From Caballeronia glebae (GTDB taxonomy: Bacteria > Pseudomonadota > Gammaproteobacteria > Burkholderiales > Burkholderiaceae), in assembly GCF_001545035.1 (NCBI RefSeq), contig NZ_FCOJ02000069.1, positions 1 to 35,848 on the forward strand: a stretch of DNA of 35,848 bases, in the 5' to 3' direction. Below the pieces are notes generated by a model. The model saw only the letters and a program-made list of their open reading frames with translations, ran no database searches and was not told where the DNA came from. This document shows positions 1 to 8,065 of the stretch, one piece after another. The position numbers and the translations under genes were made by a program. Position 1 is the first letter of the stretch. Each line of letters opens with the position of its first letter.

Positions 1-66
1 GGGCAAGTGATGGGCCTAATATCAACGCATCAGCGCACTTCCGCGATGACATGAACCGTCGGTACT

Positions 67-252
67 TCAGCAACCTGCTAGACCTTTCAGTGCCACAAGT
101 TGCTTTTCGAGTTCATCGGCGGATAGTCGATGCAACTCGCGTTCATCTTCACCGAGTGGGATGCCGTTTGGCATACGCTCACTTTCGACAATGTCCCGCA
201 ATGCGTTAATCGCGGTTCTCAACGCGAGGCTTGGACTGACCTTCATCGCCAT
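67..252 (-). CDS. Small hypothetical protein, end of leftward cluster
   Basis: A 61-residue, mostly helical, charged protein of unknown function. The start is well supported: on the minus strand AAGGAGGG stands 2-3 nt ahead of the ATG-GCG-ATG start. It is the last gene visible in a leftward run that begins with the truncated recombinase near 3.8 kb. About 50 bp separate it from the end of the upstream zinc-binding/ParE-like gene, so the two may be co-transcribed. No family is recognised; its place behind a possible toxin-like protein would fit a small partner protein, but that is only inference. Confidence 0.55.
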   Translation of the reverse strand: MAMKVSPSLALRTAINALRDIVESERMPNGIPLGEDERELHRLSADELEKQLVALKGLAGC

Positions 253-299
253 GTCCCTCCTTGGGGGAAGTGCGGCGCGATACGTCTGTTCGGGATGTG

Positions 300-800
300 T
301 TACGCCGCTACTCGGTTCGCCGTGATCGCATTGTAGTCCTCGTGGCTGACGAGGCGCAGCGGTGCCAGTGATGGGGCATCAAAGAGAAGCCGGTACGATC
401 GGCCAACTGGAACGGGTACCAGTTTGCCAGCCGACGACTTGATGAACTTGCCGTCGAGCGAGAATGGATGGACGCCGCTGCTCACCTTGGCGAGTAAGTC
501 TCTTGCCTCTCGTTGAACAGCGGAGAGGTGCCGGACCATGGACAAGTCGATGGGATCGTCGACAGTAGACACTCGCTTGGCCGCGCGCTTTTCTTCGAGC
601 GCGAGACGATTTTGGGCTTTCTGCTTTTCTGCTGCCGCGCACGAATGGCAGTACTTGCCCTTGCCACTGTGACCGCAATCGAATGTTCGCTTTATGGTGG
701 ATTCTTGAGTCGTTGATGACCCTATTGCACCACCGATCGACCGTTGGTCAAGTGTGGGTAGGCGACGCATTCTGAGGTCTTTCGCCCTGTGACATTGCAT
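300..800 (-). CDS. Zinc-binding protein with ParE-like C-terminal region
   Basis: Protein of about 166 residues with two visible parts. The N-terminal half carries a short cysteine/histidine cluster (C-G-H, then C-H-S-C about ten residues on), a probable zinc site. After a charged helical linker, the C-terminal 70 residues (REARDLLAKV ... SYRLLFD ... LRLVSHEDYN) resemble the compact beta-rich fold of ParE-like toxins, with a repeated hydrophobic pattern. I chose the ATG at 800 because GGGAG lies 6 nt before it; a start at 821 or 770 is possible. It overlaps the 3' end of the preceding gene by about 50 bp, which suggests coupling. Function is not established; toxin activity is inference from fold-level resemblance only. 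Confidence 0.6.
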   Translation of the reverse strand: MQCHRAKDLRMRRLPTLDQRSIGGAIGSSTTQESTIKRTFDCGHSGKGKYCHSCAAAEKQKAQNRLALEEKRAAKRVSTVDDPIDLSMVRHLSAVQREARDLLAKVSSGVHPFSLDGKFIKSSAGKLVPVPVGRSYRLLFDAPSLAPLRLVSHEDYNAITANRVAA

Positions 801-1068
801 CGAGCTCCCGTGACAGCTCAAGGATTTGAGCGTCAGCGAGCCTGATGCGAGCGGTGAGCCGATGAATCTGGCTCATGGCAAGGGAGTATTGCCCAGAGAG
901 CATCACGAGCGCGGAAAGCGGATCAAGTGTTGTGGCGAGACAATCGGCGCAGGTGACGATCCCGTTACGTTCGGCGAGTCGCAAATTTCGATGTGCGCAG
1001 TTGGCCTCGGCGTCGCCGCGCGTGCTACGAGCGACGGTTAGCCTCTTGAACGGAATGACCTTGGACAT
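748..1068 (-). CDS. Small zinc-ribbon-like hypothetical protein
   Basis: About 106 residues. Near residues 20-42 there is a C-A-H ... C-A-D-C arrangement typical of a small zinc ribbon, followed by a long helix rich in Leu, Arg and Gln that could form a coiled coil (residues about 60-95). The frame stays open upstream to a TTG at 1173, but that would overlap the neighbouring gene, so the ATG at 1068 (MSKVIPFKRL) is preferred; no strong ribosome site precedes either. The 3' end overlaps the next leftward gene. Possibly a DNA- or RNA-binding accessory protein; family not recognised. Confidence 0.5.
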   Translation of the reverse strand: MSKVIPFKRLTVARSTRGDAEANCAHRNLRLAERNGIVTCADCLATTLDPLSALVMLSGQYSLAMSQIHRLTARIRLADAQILELSRELDAMSQGERPQNASPTHT

Positions 1069-1126
1069 CGACGCCGTCATGCGCGGCGTGCGCTGGTCTC
1101 GATGACTTCGGTACCCACGTCTGCGA

Positions 1127-1582
1127 TCACGTTCGCTGGGAAAAGTAGGCGTGAACTCGTATCGTCGCGGCAATAGTGGTGCTCAACGACATCGAGGTAT
1201 TGCCGAAAAGAGGCAGTGCTACTCGGAGCCGCTGCAAAGTCCCGGTTTGCGAAGCGGAGGTCGGTTGGCTCGAACGCGTGCCGCTTGATCCACCGCGCAT
1301 GATCAGCATTCGGTAGCCACCACCGATTCCAACGGACGGTGAAAGCGAGCCACCCTTGGCTGACGTATCGAGTTCGTCCCAGGTCGCCTGAAAGTCTAGG
1401 ATCGCGCCGAGCGAGCCGAAGAACTCCGCGCGCAGGGCCGTTTCGTCAGCGGCGGCAACGACGATCTGTCTGCGTCGCTCGTCGACAGCGTCAATTGTGC
1501 TCGCCATCGCCAGTGCGGGGTAATTCACTTGCCAGTCGGCGTCACGCGCAACTGCACGCTCGAGACGCAAGGAGTTGGTCAT
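1127..1582 (-). CDS. Hypothetical protein
   Basis: A 151-residue frame in line with the leftward cluster. The first 70 residues look like ordinary globular sequence (helical, with a hydrophobic FFGSLGAILDF stretch); the second half is rich in Gly, Ser and Thr and looks disordered. The ribosome site is weak. No family recognised. It is kept because its strand, spacing and codon use fit its neighbours and no better frame covers this stretch. Confidence 0.4.
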   Translation of the reverse strand: MTNSLRLERAVARDADWQVNYPALAMASTIDAVDERRRQIVVAAADETALRAEFFGSLGAILDFQATWDELDTSAKGGSLSPSVGIGGGYRMLIMRGGSSGTRSSQPTSASQTGTLQRLRVALPLFGNTSMSLSTTIAATIRVHAYFSQRT

Positions 1583-1609
1583 GAGATAGCCCGACAGTTT
1601 TGAACGCGC

Positions 1610-2101
1610 TCAAAGTAACCCAAAAAGGTTGGTCGTCAAGTCTTCGGATGGCATCGCCGAGCGACGCGAGGTCGGCGGGCGGTATCCAGCGCGATGTCGT
1701 GCCGCCTCACTCAGCGTGAGTGTGACCTGATCGGCAGGCACCTTGTGGATGTGGGCGCGGGTCCCGAGGAGATTGGCCACTTTGCGGACGCTCGCGCAGA
1801 ACTGCTCCGCGTGGTCGCCGCTCGGAAAGCGAAGGCCGATAGTCTTAACGGTGCCGGGTGCGGCGTCATCGCGCGAAAACACAGATCCGGTCCCGACCAG
1901 CGCGTCGATCCAACTGTCGGGGAAGCCCGCCGACGGTACTGAATCGGCACGCGCACCGCCAGGATCTTTCGTGAAGTCTTCAAAGCTGACAACGATAAGA
2001 TTCATCTCGTATTCGTAAGGCGAGGTGGGGCCGCGCGAAATGGTCGCGCTGAGCCCATTGCTTGACTCGATCATAGAAGCCGTCGGAGTTTGCGGCGGCA
2101 A
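1610..2101 (-). CDS. Hypothetical protein
   Basis: A leftward frame of 163 residues if it starts at the TTG at 2101 (GGGAAG precedes it), or 131 if it starts at the ATG at 2005 (MNLIVVSFEDF). The segment from residue 33 on has a clear alternating beta/helix pattern (NLIVVSFEDFTKD ... TIGLRFPSGDHAEQF ... VRKVANLLG), so a folded domain is likely. It overlaps the end of the upstream membrane-protein gene by about 30 bp with the longer start. No family recognised. Confidence 0.4.
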   Translation of the reverse strand: MPPQTPTASMIESSNGLSATISRGPTSPYEYEMNLIVVSFEDFTKDPGGARADSVPSAGFPDSWIDALVGTGSVFSRDDAAPGTVKTIGLRFPSGDHAEQFCASVRKVANLLGTRAHIHKVPADQVTLTLSEAARHRAGYRPPTSRRSAMPSEDLTTNLFGLL

Positions 2102-2574
2102 GCGCTTCCCATCAACATCGGGGCGCGCGAGGCGGCAATCGTCACGGACTTCGACAAGCGTCGGCTACGAGTCACGTGCGCGTCGTAAATCGTAACGACA
2201 CCCATGATCGACACGATCGCGCCAAAGCCGCATGCCGCCAGCAGCGCTGCCAATCGCTTGTCGTTGAGTGCAAGTTCCGCGGCGCGGATTTGCTCTGCGC
2301 AGCTCAGTTCGCGCCCCTGCGCCGACAAGGCGGCGACGAGCGCCGTCTCGTCCTTGAAGCCGAATTTCGACAGTAACGAGGGACGCTCGGCCACCGGGAC
2401 GTGATCGAGCGCGTCGGACAGCCCCTGAAGTCGTGCGGCAATGGTTGTATCGACGACGACTTGAACGGTCGACCGTTCGATGGTGAACTGGCGCGCAACA
2501 AGGCTAACCGCTGCGGTCAAGCCGATTGCGGATGCGCTAAGGAACGCGATGGTCGCGATGTGACTAACTTTCAT
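2071..2574 (-). CDS. Small membrane protein with two transmembrane segments
   Basis: About 167 residues from the ATG at 2574. Two hydrophobic spans are evident: residues about 5-28 directly after the start, and a second near 110-130 (LLAACGFGAIVSIMGVVTIY). The 80 residues between them are helical and polar (QGLSDALDHVPVAERPSL), probably periplasmic; the C-terminal tail is strongly basic and probably cytoplasmic. The frame continues to a GTG at 2595, but the ATG puts the first membrane span in the usual place. Function unknown. Confidence 0.5.
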   Translation of the reverse strand: MKVSHIATIAFLSASAIGLTAAVSLVARQFTIERSTVQVVVDTTIAARLQGLSDALDHVPVAERPSLLSKFGFKDETALVAALSAQGRELSCAEQIRAAELALNDKRLAALLAACGFGAIVSIMGVVTIYDAHVTRSRRLSKSVTIAASRAPMLMGSACRRKLRRLL

Positions 2575-2750
2575 AGCGTCTGTAACTGATCTCACGCGCG
2601 TGCGTGCACAGAGTCATTCTGTCCCTACGAGGAAAGCAGTACATCGCTTAAAGAGACGCAAATAGTTACCCCTTTCGGATGCGGACATCGGCCGTTGCAC
2701 CGGCGGCCCCACGACCGGATGCAGTAGGGGAGACGGAAAGAGATACGTTT

Positions 2751-3038
2751 TCATGCCTCTTTCGCGCTCACTATCGACACCGCGCTGTAGATCGTGCTGT
2801 GTTCATAGCGCTGTGCCGCCATCACGAGCGCTGCTAGCGCAAGATGACCGTACCACGGTTTGTCGAGTACATGACGCAGCAGATAGTGAACGACGGGAGG
2901 CGGTACCCGTCCAAGTTCGGCGCCACTCTGCATATCACCTTCAGTCGCGGGTGCATGCTTGATCAGCCGTGGCAGGTCAGGCAGTGACTGAAACTGGTCA
3001 ATTCGCATGTCGACTCGTGTTTCACGGCGGGAGTTCAT
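2751..3038 (-). CDS. Small hypothetical protein next to recombinase
   Basis: A 95-residue protein whose start overlaps the end of the recombinase gene by 17 bp, so translation of the two is probably coupled. GGGAGG about 8 nt before the ATG supports the start at 3038; the same frame is open further upstream but there runs inside the recombinase. The N-terminus is polar; residues 45-80 (VVHYLLRHVLDKPW ... LALAALVMAAQRYE) are helical and partly hydrophobic. Small genes in this position often belong to recombinase operons, but no specific family is recognised. Confidence 0.55.
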   Translation of the reverse strand: MNSRRETRVDMRIDQFQSLPDLPRLIKHAPATEGDMQSGAELGRVPPPVVHYLLRHVLDKPWYGHLALAALVMAAQRYEHSTIYSAVSIVSAKEA

Positions 3039-3813
3039 CGTTCGCACCTCCCAGATGCTGAAGGAATTGCCAGTGTGGATCTGCCACGATATCCGGCACC
3101 GAGCGTGGTGCGATGGGGGAGCTCGGAAGGTCGAAGTTCGGCTTACGCGCGCGCAATGTACGATCAATGGTTGCATGCAGCGTGTTCTGAAGGTCCGCAT
3201 GCTCAATGTCGCGGAAGTAGTGATCGTAGCGCTCAAGCGTCGCGCGTCCGCTACGCCAGTTCATGTACGTGATAAGGGCGTCAATGGCACGGTCGCGAGC
3301 GAGGCCAGCGGCAAACGTGCGGTAGATTTCTCGCATCGCTTGCGTGACATACCAATGCCGTGTTTGATGGACATTTGCGCTGATGTTGGCTCGGCGACAC
3401 GCGGGGCGCGACGCGAGATCGCGGAAGGTGGCCGCGGTCAGCGCGGTATGGTGTGAGGTCAGGAAAAGTGGCCTGATGGACCACCGTGCAGGTGCGTCGT
3501 GGGTGAGGTAATCGGCCAGATTGCAGTGATCGGGATCGACAGCACAGCGGTCGTGATCCACATACCGGCGCAGCAGTTTGGCAGACGCTTCGCTGAAGCG
3601 CAGTGTCTTAACTCGCCGTTGACCGCTGCCTTTACTGAAAGCGCTAACCTCGCGGCGCAATCCATGGCTATGCCAGTCACCCAGAGTCAAGCCGCATACC
3701 TCGCTGATCCGCGCGCCGGTCTCGAACAGCAGACGCGTGACCAGCTGGTCGCGCAGGCCCCAACCGGCCGCACGGCCGGCATCGAGGATGCGGCGCGGGA
3801 ATAGCGGATCTGA
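3022..3813 (-). pseudogene. Tyrosine recombinase/integrase, N-terminal part missing
   Basis: Leftward frame encoding the catalytic half of a tyrosine recombinase. Reading from the junction, SDPLFPRRILDAG runs into RDQLVTRLLFETGARISEVC, which holds the first catalytic Arg (GARISE). Later come an H-x-x-R box (HQTRHW) and the nucleophile region (ATLERYDHYFRD). What is missing is everything upstream: the N-terminal SAM-like DNA-binding domain and a start codon. At 3813 the homology stops and the opposite strand becomes coding for an unrelated gene. The remainder might still be translated from an internal start but could not be a complete recombinase. It heads the leftward cluster of small genes. 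Confidence 0.8.
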
Positions 3814-4313
3814 GAGAGCGCAACATCCCGGACTTGGACGGTTTCTGGCAGCACCTCGAAGGAACCTTCGGCGGTGAAGCTGGTGAGCGCGTCGCGTTCG
3901 AGCAGGCCGCGAAAGCCATCATCAACGGCTTTTGGCTCAAACCTGACACCGAGATCAAGCGCACCAGCAGCGCCGTCATCTTGGAAAAGCGCGTCACTTC
4001 ACAATCTTCCTTTCACTCGAAGGGTCATCGAGAGGTGTACTACTCCTCTCAGCAGGCGGTAGTTTCAACCTTCGACGGCCTGGCGACCTTCGCAAAGAAG
4101 CACCAGTTCGGGGCGCTGGCGATGCAGCTACGCAACTTCAGCGTCCACCGGCTCACGTTTTCCACCCGCGAGAAATTGTCCTTCACCGGGCTGGAGATCG
4201 TGATGTTCAACGACAAATGGCAGTTTAAATTTGCTCACGACGTGGGCGACGCGTTGTCCCTCTTCATTAGTGAGTTCGGTGCGGAATACCTCGCCTCGCG
4301 CGACCGGTATTGA
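3804..4313 (+). pseudogene. 5'-truncated gene of unknown function
   Basis: Rightward frame whose protein-like sequence begins abruptly at the recombinase junction (DLRERNIPDLDGFW) with no start codon there, so the 5' part appears lost. The remaining ~165 residues look like an intact C-terminal domain: EQAAKAIINGFWL, a stretch of beta strands (VYYSSQQAVVSTFDGLATF), then ALSLFISEFGAEYL at the end. Codon use is strongly coding. A TTG at 3834 could act as a weak new start. It directly precedes the DNA methylase gene on the same strand, separated by a terminator. Family not identified with confidence. Confidence 0.6.
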
Positions 4314-4336
4314 CGCGTCCACCATCCCATCCTTTT

Positions 4337-4363
4337 GACCCGCTTCGGCGGGTCTTTTCTTTT
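4337..4363 (+). terminator. Intrinsic terminator before the methylase gene
   Basis: GACCCGC / GCGGGTC stem with a TTCG tetraloop, followed by TTTTCTTTT. It ends only 13 nt before the methylase ATG, so transcription of that gene must either read through it or begin within or just after it. Confidence 0.8.
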
Positions 4364-4376
4364 CTAGAGGCAATTC

Positions 4377-5471
4377 ATGCAGAGAAATCTGTTTTCGTTC
4401 GCGCCCGACTGGTATGAACCGTTACGGGCGATCCGAAGTTTGGGATCGCAGGCACCGTCGATCGCCCATCAGGGCGAACTCGCCGCGGCACGGCGGCTAA
4501 ACCTCGGGCAGTTCTTCACGCCGGATGCGATCGCTGCATTCATGTGGAGCTTCGTGAGTGGTTGGCATATCGATCGGCGCATTCGTCTGTTCGACAATTC
4601 GGTGGGCTCGGGACGGCTACTGCAGTACGCGGACCCGGAACGTCATGCCGTGTATGGCGTCGATGTCCACGCTGATGTCATCCAGCAGTGCCAGAAGGTA
4701 TTCGAGGACGCAGGTTTTCATTGCGAGTTCAGGCTGGCTGGAATGGAGGATATCCATCCGACGCGCTTCGATATCGCCTTGATCAATCCGCCGTTCTCGA
4801 TCCATCTCGAATCGCCGAATCTGCAGCCCCTCGAATGTACGACTTGGGGCCGGTACGGTGCGCACACCAGCGCGTTGAGCCATGACTATTCAGTGCATCA
4901 GGCGCTGGAGGCGGCAAACGTCGTCGTCGCGCTCCTCCCGATCACGACTGCCGAGTCGATGGTCGCGGGCGAGCAGGGCGACAGGTTGAAGCGCCGTGCC
5001 GCAGGGCTGTTCGAGCTGCCGGCGGATGCCTTTAAGCTGGAAGGCCCGAACGTGCGCACGGCCGTGGTCGTGTTCGACCGCTACCGCGATCGTCCGTCGG
5101 ACTTCGTGCGCGCGGTCGTCGAGGACCTCTCGAAGCCTGGGCCGGATCTCAGGCTGCACTTCGAAGAGCGGTCTTTCGGTGAGGCGCGGTTGCGACTGCA
5201 GAAGCTCGATGACAGCGTGCCGTTCATCACGCGCGCAGTCACGGGCGACAAGTCGGTCAAGGTGTCGCACGATGGCCGGCGCATTCGCTTGTCCTCCGCT
5301 TGCGGCTTCAACGAGGCGATGGTGCTCAACGCGGTTCTCGTGAAGCGCATCTACTCGCGTGACGGCCATCGGCTGCCGCGCGGCTTCCGTCACTCGGGCC
5401 AAGGGCGTGCTGGATATGGAAACGTATCTGGTGCAGGACGATCCGGTCGCGGCCTTCGATCAGTTGCTTGA
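4377..5471 (+). CDS. N6-adenine-type DNA methyltransferase
   Basis: Predicted SAM-dependent DNA methylase. Residues 44-49 (GQFFTP) match motif X of type I-like N6-adenine methylases; residues 71-82 (LFDNSVGSGRLL) are the SAM-binding motif I in a slightly atypical form (NSVGSG instead of PACGSG); NPPF at 137-140 is the catalytic motif IV. AGAGG precedes the ATG. The last ~40 residues (after about 325) are Gly/Arg-rich and do not look like folded protein; at that point the next frame becomes coding and continues into the helicase. Either the two genes overlap by about 55 bp or a frameshift has split one methylase-helicase fusion. No target-recognition domain or restriction subunit is seen, so it is probably an orphan methylase or helicase partner. 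Confidence 0.85.
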   Translation: MQRNLFSFAPDWYEPLRAIRSLGSQAPSIAHQGELAAARRLNLGQFFTPDAIAAFMWSFVSGWHIDRRIRLFDNSVGSGRLLQYADPERHAVYGVDVHADVIQQCQKVFEDAGFHCEFRLAGMEDIHPTRFDIALINPPFSIHLESPNLQPLECTTWGRYGAHTSALSHDYSVHQALEAANVVVALLPITTAESMVAGEQGDRLKRRAAGLFELPADAFKLEGPNVRTAVVVFDRYRDRPSDFVRAVVEDLSKPGPDLRLHFEERSFGEARLRLQKLDDSVPFITRAVTGDKSVKVSHDGRRIRLSSACGFNEAMVLNAVLVKRIYSRDGHRLPRGFRHSGQGRAGYGNVSGAGRSGRGLRSVA

Positions 5472-7497
5472 TCGAATCCGCAGCGTTGGTGGCGAGCCGC
5501 AACTCGCTCCTGGCTTCATGGAGCACTTCCGCAGACGTATGCGGCGCAGCGTGCGGCAGGCAATACCGCTGCGGCACGTGGCCTGGACCACCGGCGCCGG
5601 TTCGCGAGACGTGGTGAGCGGAACGGCGAAGGAGACTCACAAGGTCGATGCGACGCGATGGGCGAGCCCGCTGATCAAGGCCGGTGACGCTGTCGAGTTC
5701 GAACGAGTTGACGATGGGCGATATCGATACGCCCTGCACGGCGTGCCGTATCACCTCTCGGTCGACGAGCTCAATGCGCGCTTCGCGGTGGAGAACGTCA
5801 GCGAAGGCTGGGAAGTGGTGCACGAAGGATTGTGCGCGCGCTATCCGGAGCAAGCGGCGGCCCTGCGCTCGCGAGTGAAGGCGCTGGGCGTTGACCAGTG
5901 GCTCGACTGGAAGTTTCAGGTCGACGATCTGGTTGAAACGTTGCTCAAACCGACAGGATGCGTCGTCGCGTGGGAGCAGGGTTGCGGCAAGTCCCGTCTC
6001 GCCTTGGCGCTTATTCTCGTATCGGGCGTCAAGCACGGCCTCATCGTTGTCGAATCCCGCCTCATTGCCGAGATGCTTAACGAGATCGCGCAGTTGCCGA
6101 TCGAAGCGGACCGGGTAAAGGTAATCGAATCCGCGGCGGATCTGAGCGATTTGCGGCGGTTCAATCTGATCGCGTATGAGCGGCTGCGGATGCCAGTCGA
6201 TAGGTCGGCTTCGGCGCGCGTGACATATGCGCACCGGCTTCGTCGTCGTATCGGCCTGCTGGTGGCCGACGAAGGTGAACGTCTCGCTAACCCGACGAGC
6301 GACCAGAGCCGTGCGCTTTGGGAACTCTCCGCGCGGCGGCGCTTCGTGCTGACAGGCTCTCCGATTCCGAATTACCCAAGAGACGCGTTCGGTTTGATCG
6401 CGTTCTCGGGCGGTGATGGGACGGCGGCACAACCGTATGGCTACCGCGTTGGCTACCTGGAGCAAAACTGGATCAACTCGGTGGAGTACGCGATGCGCGG
6501 CGTCGATCGATTCAGGGATGACTTCGTGGTGTTGGAGTGGGTGACGTGGCAGTTCGCGGAGAGCCTGCAGGAAGGGGCAAAACGCGAAGTGCCGAAGATC
6601 GGTAACCTCCAACGGTACCGCGCGATGTTGGCTCCCCACGTCAAACGCCGCCTTGTTGCTGAGCCGGAAGTGTCGCGCTATATCCAGATCGAGCCGCCTG
6701 AATTCGAGGTGGATACGGTCGAATGGGATCGCGGCCATCTGGCAGCGTATCTGCGCGCGGCCGACGAGTTCGCTGATTGGTATCGCTCGTCACGCGATGA
6801 CAAGAAGACGTGCAATCTGGAGACCATCCTCGCTCGTATCCGTGCCGTTCACTTCGCTGCCAATTATCCTCAGTTCGGAATTGACGGTGTCGAATACATC
6901 GGCGGGATGACAAGCAAGCAGCGTGCGATTGTTGCGCGCATGCGCGCGATCGCGGCGGAAGGCAAGCAAGCGATCGTGTTTGCCGAGAATCCCGGCGTGC
7001 TCGATCTTTTGGCGCGTGAGCTCGATGCGCATGGCGTGCAGACAGTCCCGTTTCACGGCGAGATTCCGATCAAGCGTCGCGTGGCCGATAAGGACAAGCG
7101 GTTCTTGGGCGGACTGGCAACCGGACTGATGGCCACCAAGGCATCAGGCCGCGCGGGCTACAACCTGCCGAACGCCGACTACATCCTCTTCTACGACCGC
7201 TCGTGGACGTGGCGCATCGAGTATCAGGCGATGCGGCGCGCGCTGCGCTGGAATCGGAAGGGCGTGTTGAAGGTAGTCTATTTTCATCTCCCAGGGAGCA
7301 TCGACGAGTATCAGGAGCAGATGGTCGCGCACAAGCGCGACGCTACGCAGGCGGGACTGGACTGGGCGACGCCGGAGCTGGATGACGAGACCTTTTTGCA
7401 CATGGACTCGTTACTGGATCGCTTCGTGGATGACCTCGCATCGCTGGCGGCCGAGACCTCGGTCGACATGGGCAAACTTTTGAAGGAGGCAGCTTAA
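5416..7497 (+). CDS. SF2/SNF2-like helicase
   Basis: About 693 residues from the ATG at 5416 (the frame is open to a GTG at 5359). Motifs in order: Walker A EQGCGKS near residue 190, Walker B VADEGE near 285 (DEGE where DEAH is usual), motif III LTGSPIPN near 312, and motif VI QAMRRALRWNR near 604 with the arginine finger. The middle of motif III and the QxxRRxxR box resemble SNF2-type double-strand translocases more than true unwinding helicases. It follows and overlaps the methylase, so the two probably act together on DNA. About 190 N-terminal residues before the P-loop match nothing I recognise. The ribosome site before 5416 is weak, which keeps translational coupling or a frameshifted fusion possible. 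Confidence 0.85.
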   Translation: METYLVQDDPVAAFDQLLDRIRSVGGEPQLAPGFMEHFRRRMRRSVRQAIPLRHVAWTTGAGSRDVVSGTAKETHKVDATRWASPLIKAGDAVEFERVDDGRYRYALHGVPYHLSVDELNARFAVENVSEGWEVVHEGLCARYPEQAAALRSRVKALGVDQWLDWKFQVDDLVETLLKPTGCVVAWEQGCGKSRLALALILVSGVKHGLIVVESRLIAEMLNEIAQLPIEADRVKVIESAADLSDLRRFNLIAYERLRMPVDRSASARVTYAHRLRRRIGLLVADEGERLANPTSDQSRALWELSARRRFVLTGSPIPNYPRDAFGLIAFSGGDGTAAQPYGYRVGYLEQNWINSVEYAMRGVDRFRDDFVVLEWVTWQFAESLQEGAKREVPKIGNLQRYRAMLAPHVKRRLVAEPEVSRYIQIEPPEFEVDTVEWDRGHLAAYLRAADEFADWYRSSRDDKKTCNLETILARIRAVHFAANYPQFGIDGVEYIGGMTSKQRAIVARMRAIAAEGKQAIVFAENPGVLDLLARELDAHGVQTVPFHGEIPIKRRVADKDKRFLGGLATGLMATKASGRAGYNLPNADYILFYDRSWTWRIEYQAMRRALRWNRKGVLKVVYFHLPGSIDEYQEQMVAHKRDATQAGLDWATPELDDETFLHMDSLLDRFVDDLASLAAETSVDMGKLLKEAA

Positions 7498-7499
7498 AA

Positions 7500-7748
7500 A
7501 TGCCTAAAGACTCGAATGTGTCGGTGTTGGTCGGAGAGGGCGTCGTCACGGTCAAACGTGAAGGCTCCAATCGCGCAGTGCTGGCGAAGGTCCTGGGCAA
7601 GGTGGAAGCCGATGGCGTTGAGGTGCTGTGCCTCGACCGCCTCGTTCATGAAAGCCACGAGCAACAGTTTGGCGAGTGGACATTGGCGGGTGCCGTCACG
7701 ACTTTGCTGTCTCGATCGCTGTCGCCCATTACTGGCGCGACGGCTTAA
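7500..7748 (+). CDS. Small hypothetical protein
   Basis: An 82-residue protein starting 2 nt after the helicase stop, with GGAGG about 8 nt upstream, so it is the third gene of the methylase-helicase operon. The N-terminal 50 residues alternate hydrophobic and polar residues (SVLVGEGVVTVKRE, AVLAKVLGKVEADGVEVLCLDR), suggesting a small beta-rich domain. The operon ends at a strong terminator about 50 bp downstream. No family recognised. Confidence 0.7.
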   Translation: MPKDSNVSVLVGEGVVTVKREGSNRAVLAKVLGKVEADGVEVLCLDRLVHESHEQQFGEWTLAGAVTTLLSRSLSPITGATA

Positions 7749-7793
7749 CTACAGCGGCATCCTCGGGTGCCGCTTTCCACATCCTTTAATCGC

Positions 7794-7821
7794 AACCCGG
7801 CTTTCGAGCCGGGTTTTTTTT
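7794..7821 (+). terminator. Intrinsic terminator of the methylase-helicase operon
   Basis: Perfect 9-bp stem AACCCGGCT / AGCCGGGTT with a TTCG loop and an eight-T tract. Confidence 0.92.
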
Positions 7822-8065
7822 CGCCCGAGCGCGAAATCTCACGACCGTTCGGCCACGTGTCGGCGTGTTTTCGCCATCGCGAGCGCGAGTGTTCGCTGCG
7901 CCGCATCATCGGGCCCTAGAAGCCAATACGCTCCGTTCGCGGTCTGGCGTCCCCCGGTTATGCGCCGACTGTCTTGGGCGCCGGCGTTCTGCCGGCGCAC
8001 TTTTTCGCTCATGGCATTATGCGAACAGGCGCGATTTGGAGCGTCCACTACGCCACGACAATGCA
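7822..8065 (+). other. Intergenic stretch with a second terminator-like hairpin
   Basis: No convincing gene. It contains an 8-bp hairpin GCGCCGGC / GCCGGCGC (7978-7998) followed by ACTTTTT, looking like another terminator about 60 bp before the next start codon. A weak resemblance to the shared leader box (GAAATC near 7830) was noted but is too degenerate to call. Confidence 0.5.

Noticed and set aside
3677..3997. A continuation of the recombinase across 3813 by a frameshift
   Set aside because: A minus-strand reading can be made past 3813, but the plus strand there is much more protein-like (RNIPDLDGFW, EQAAKAIINGFWL) and no integrase start is found. A junction explains both truncated genes better.
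5326..6738. 470-residue frame opposite the helicase
   Set aside because: Shadow frame: the helicase motifs on the plus strand are clear and the opposite product has biased composition.
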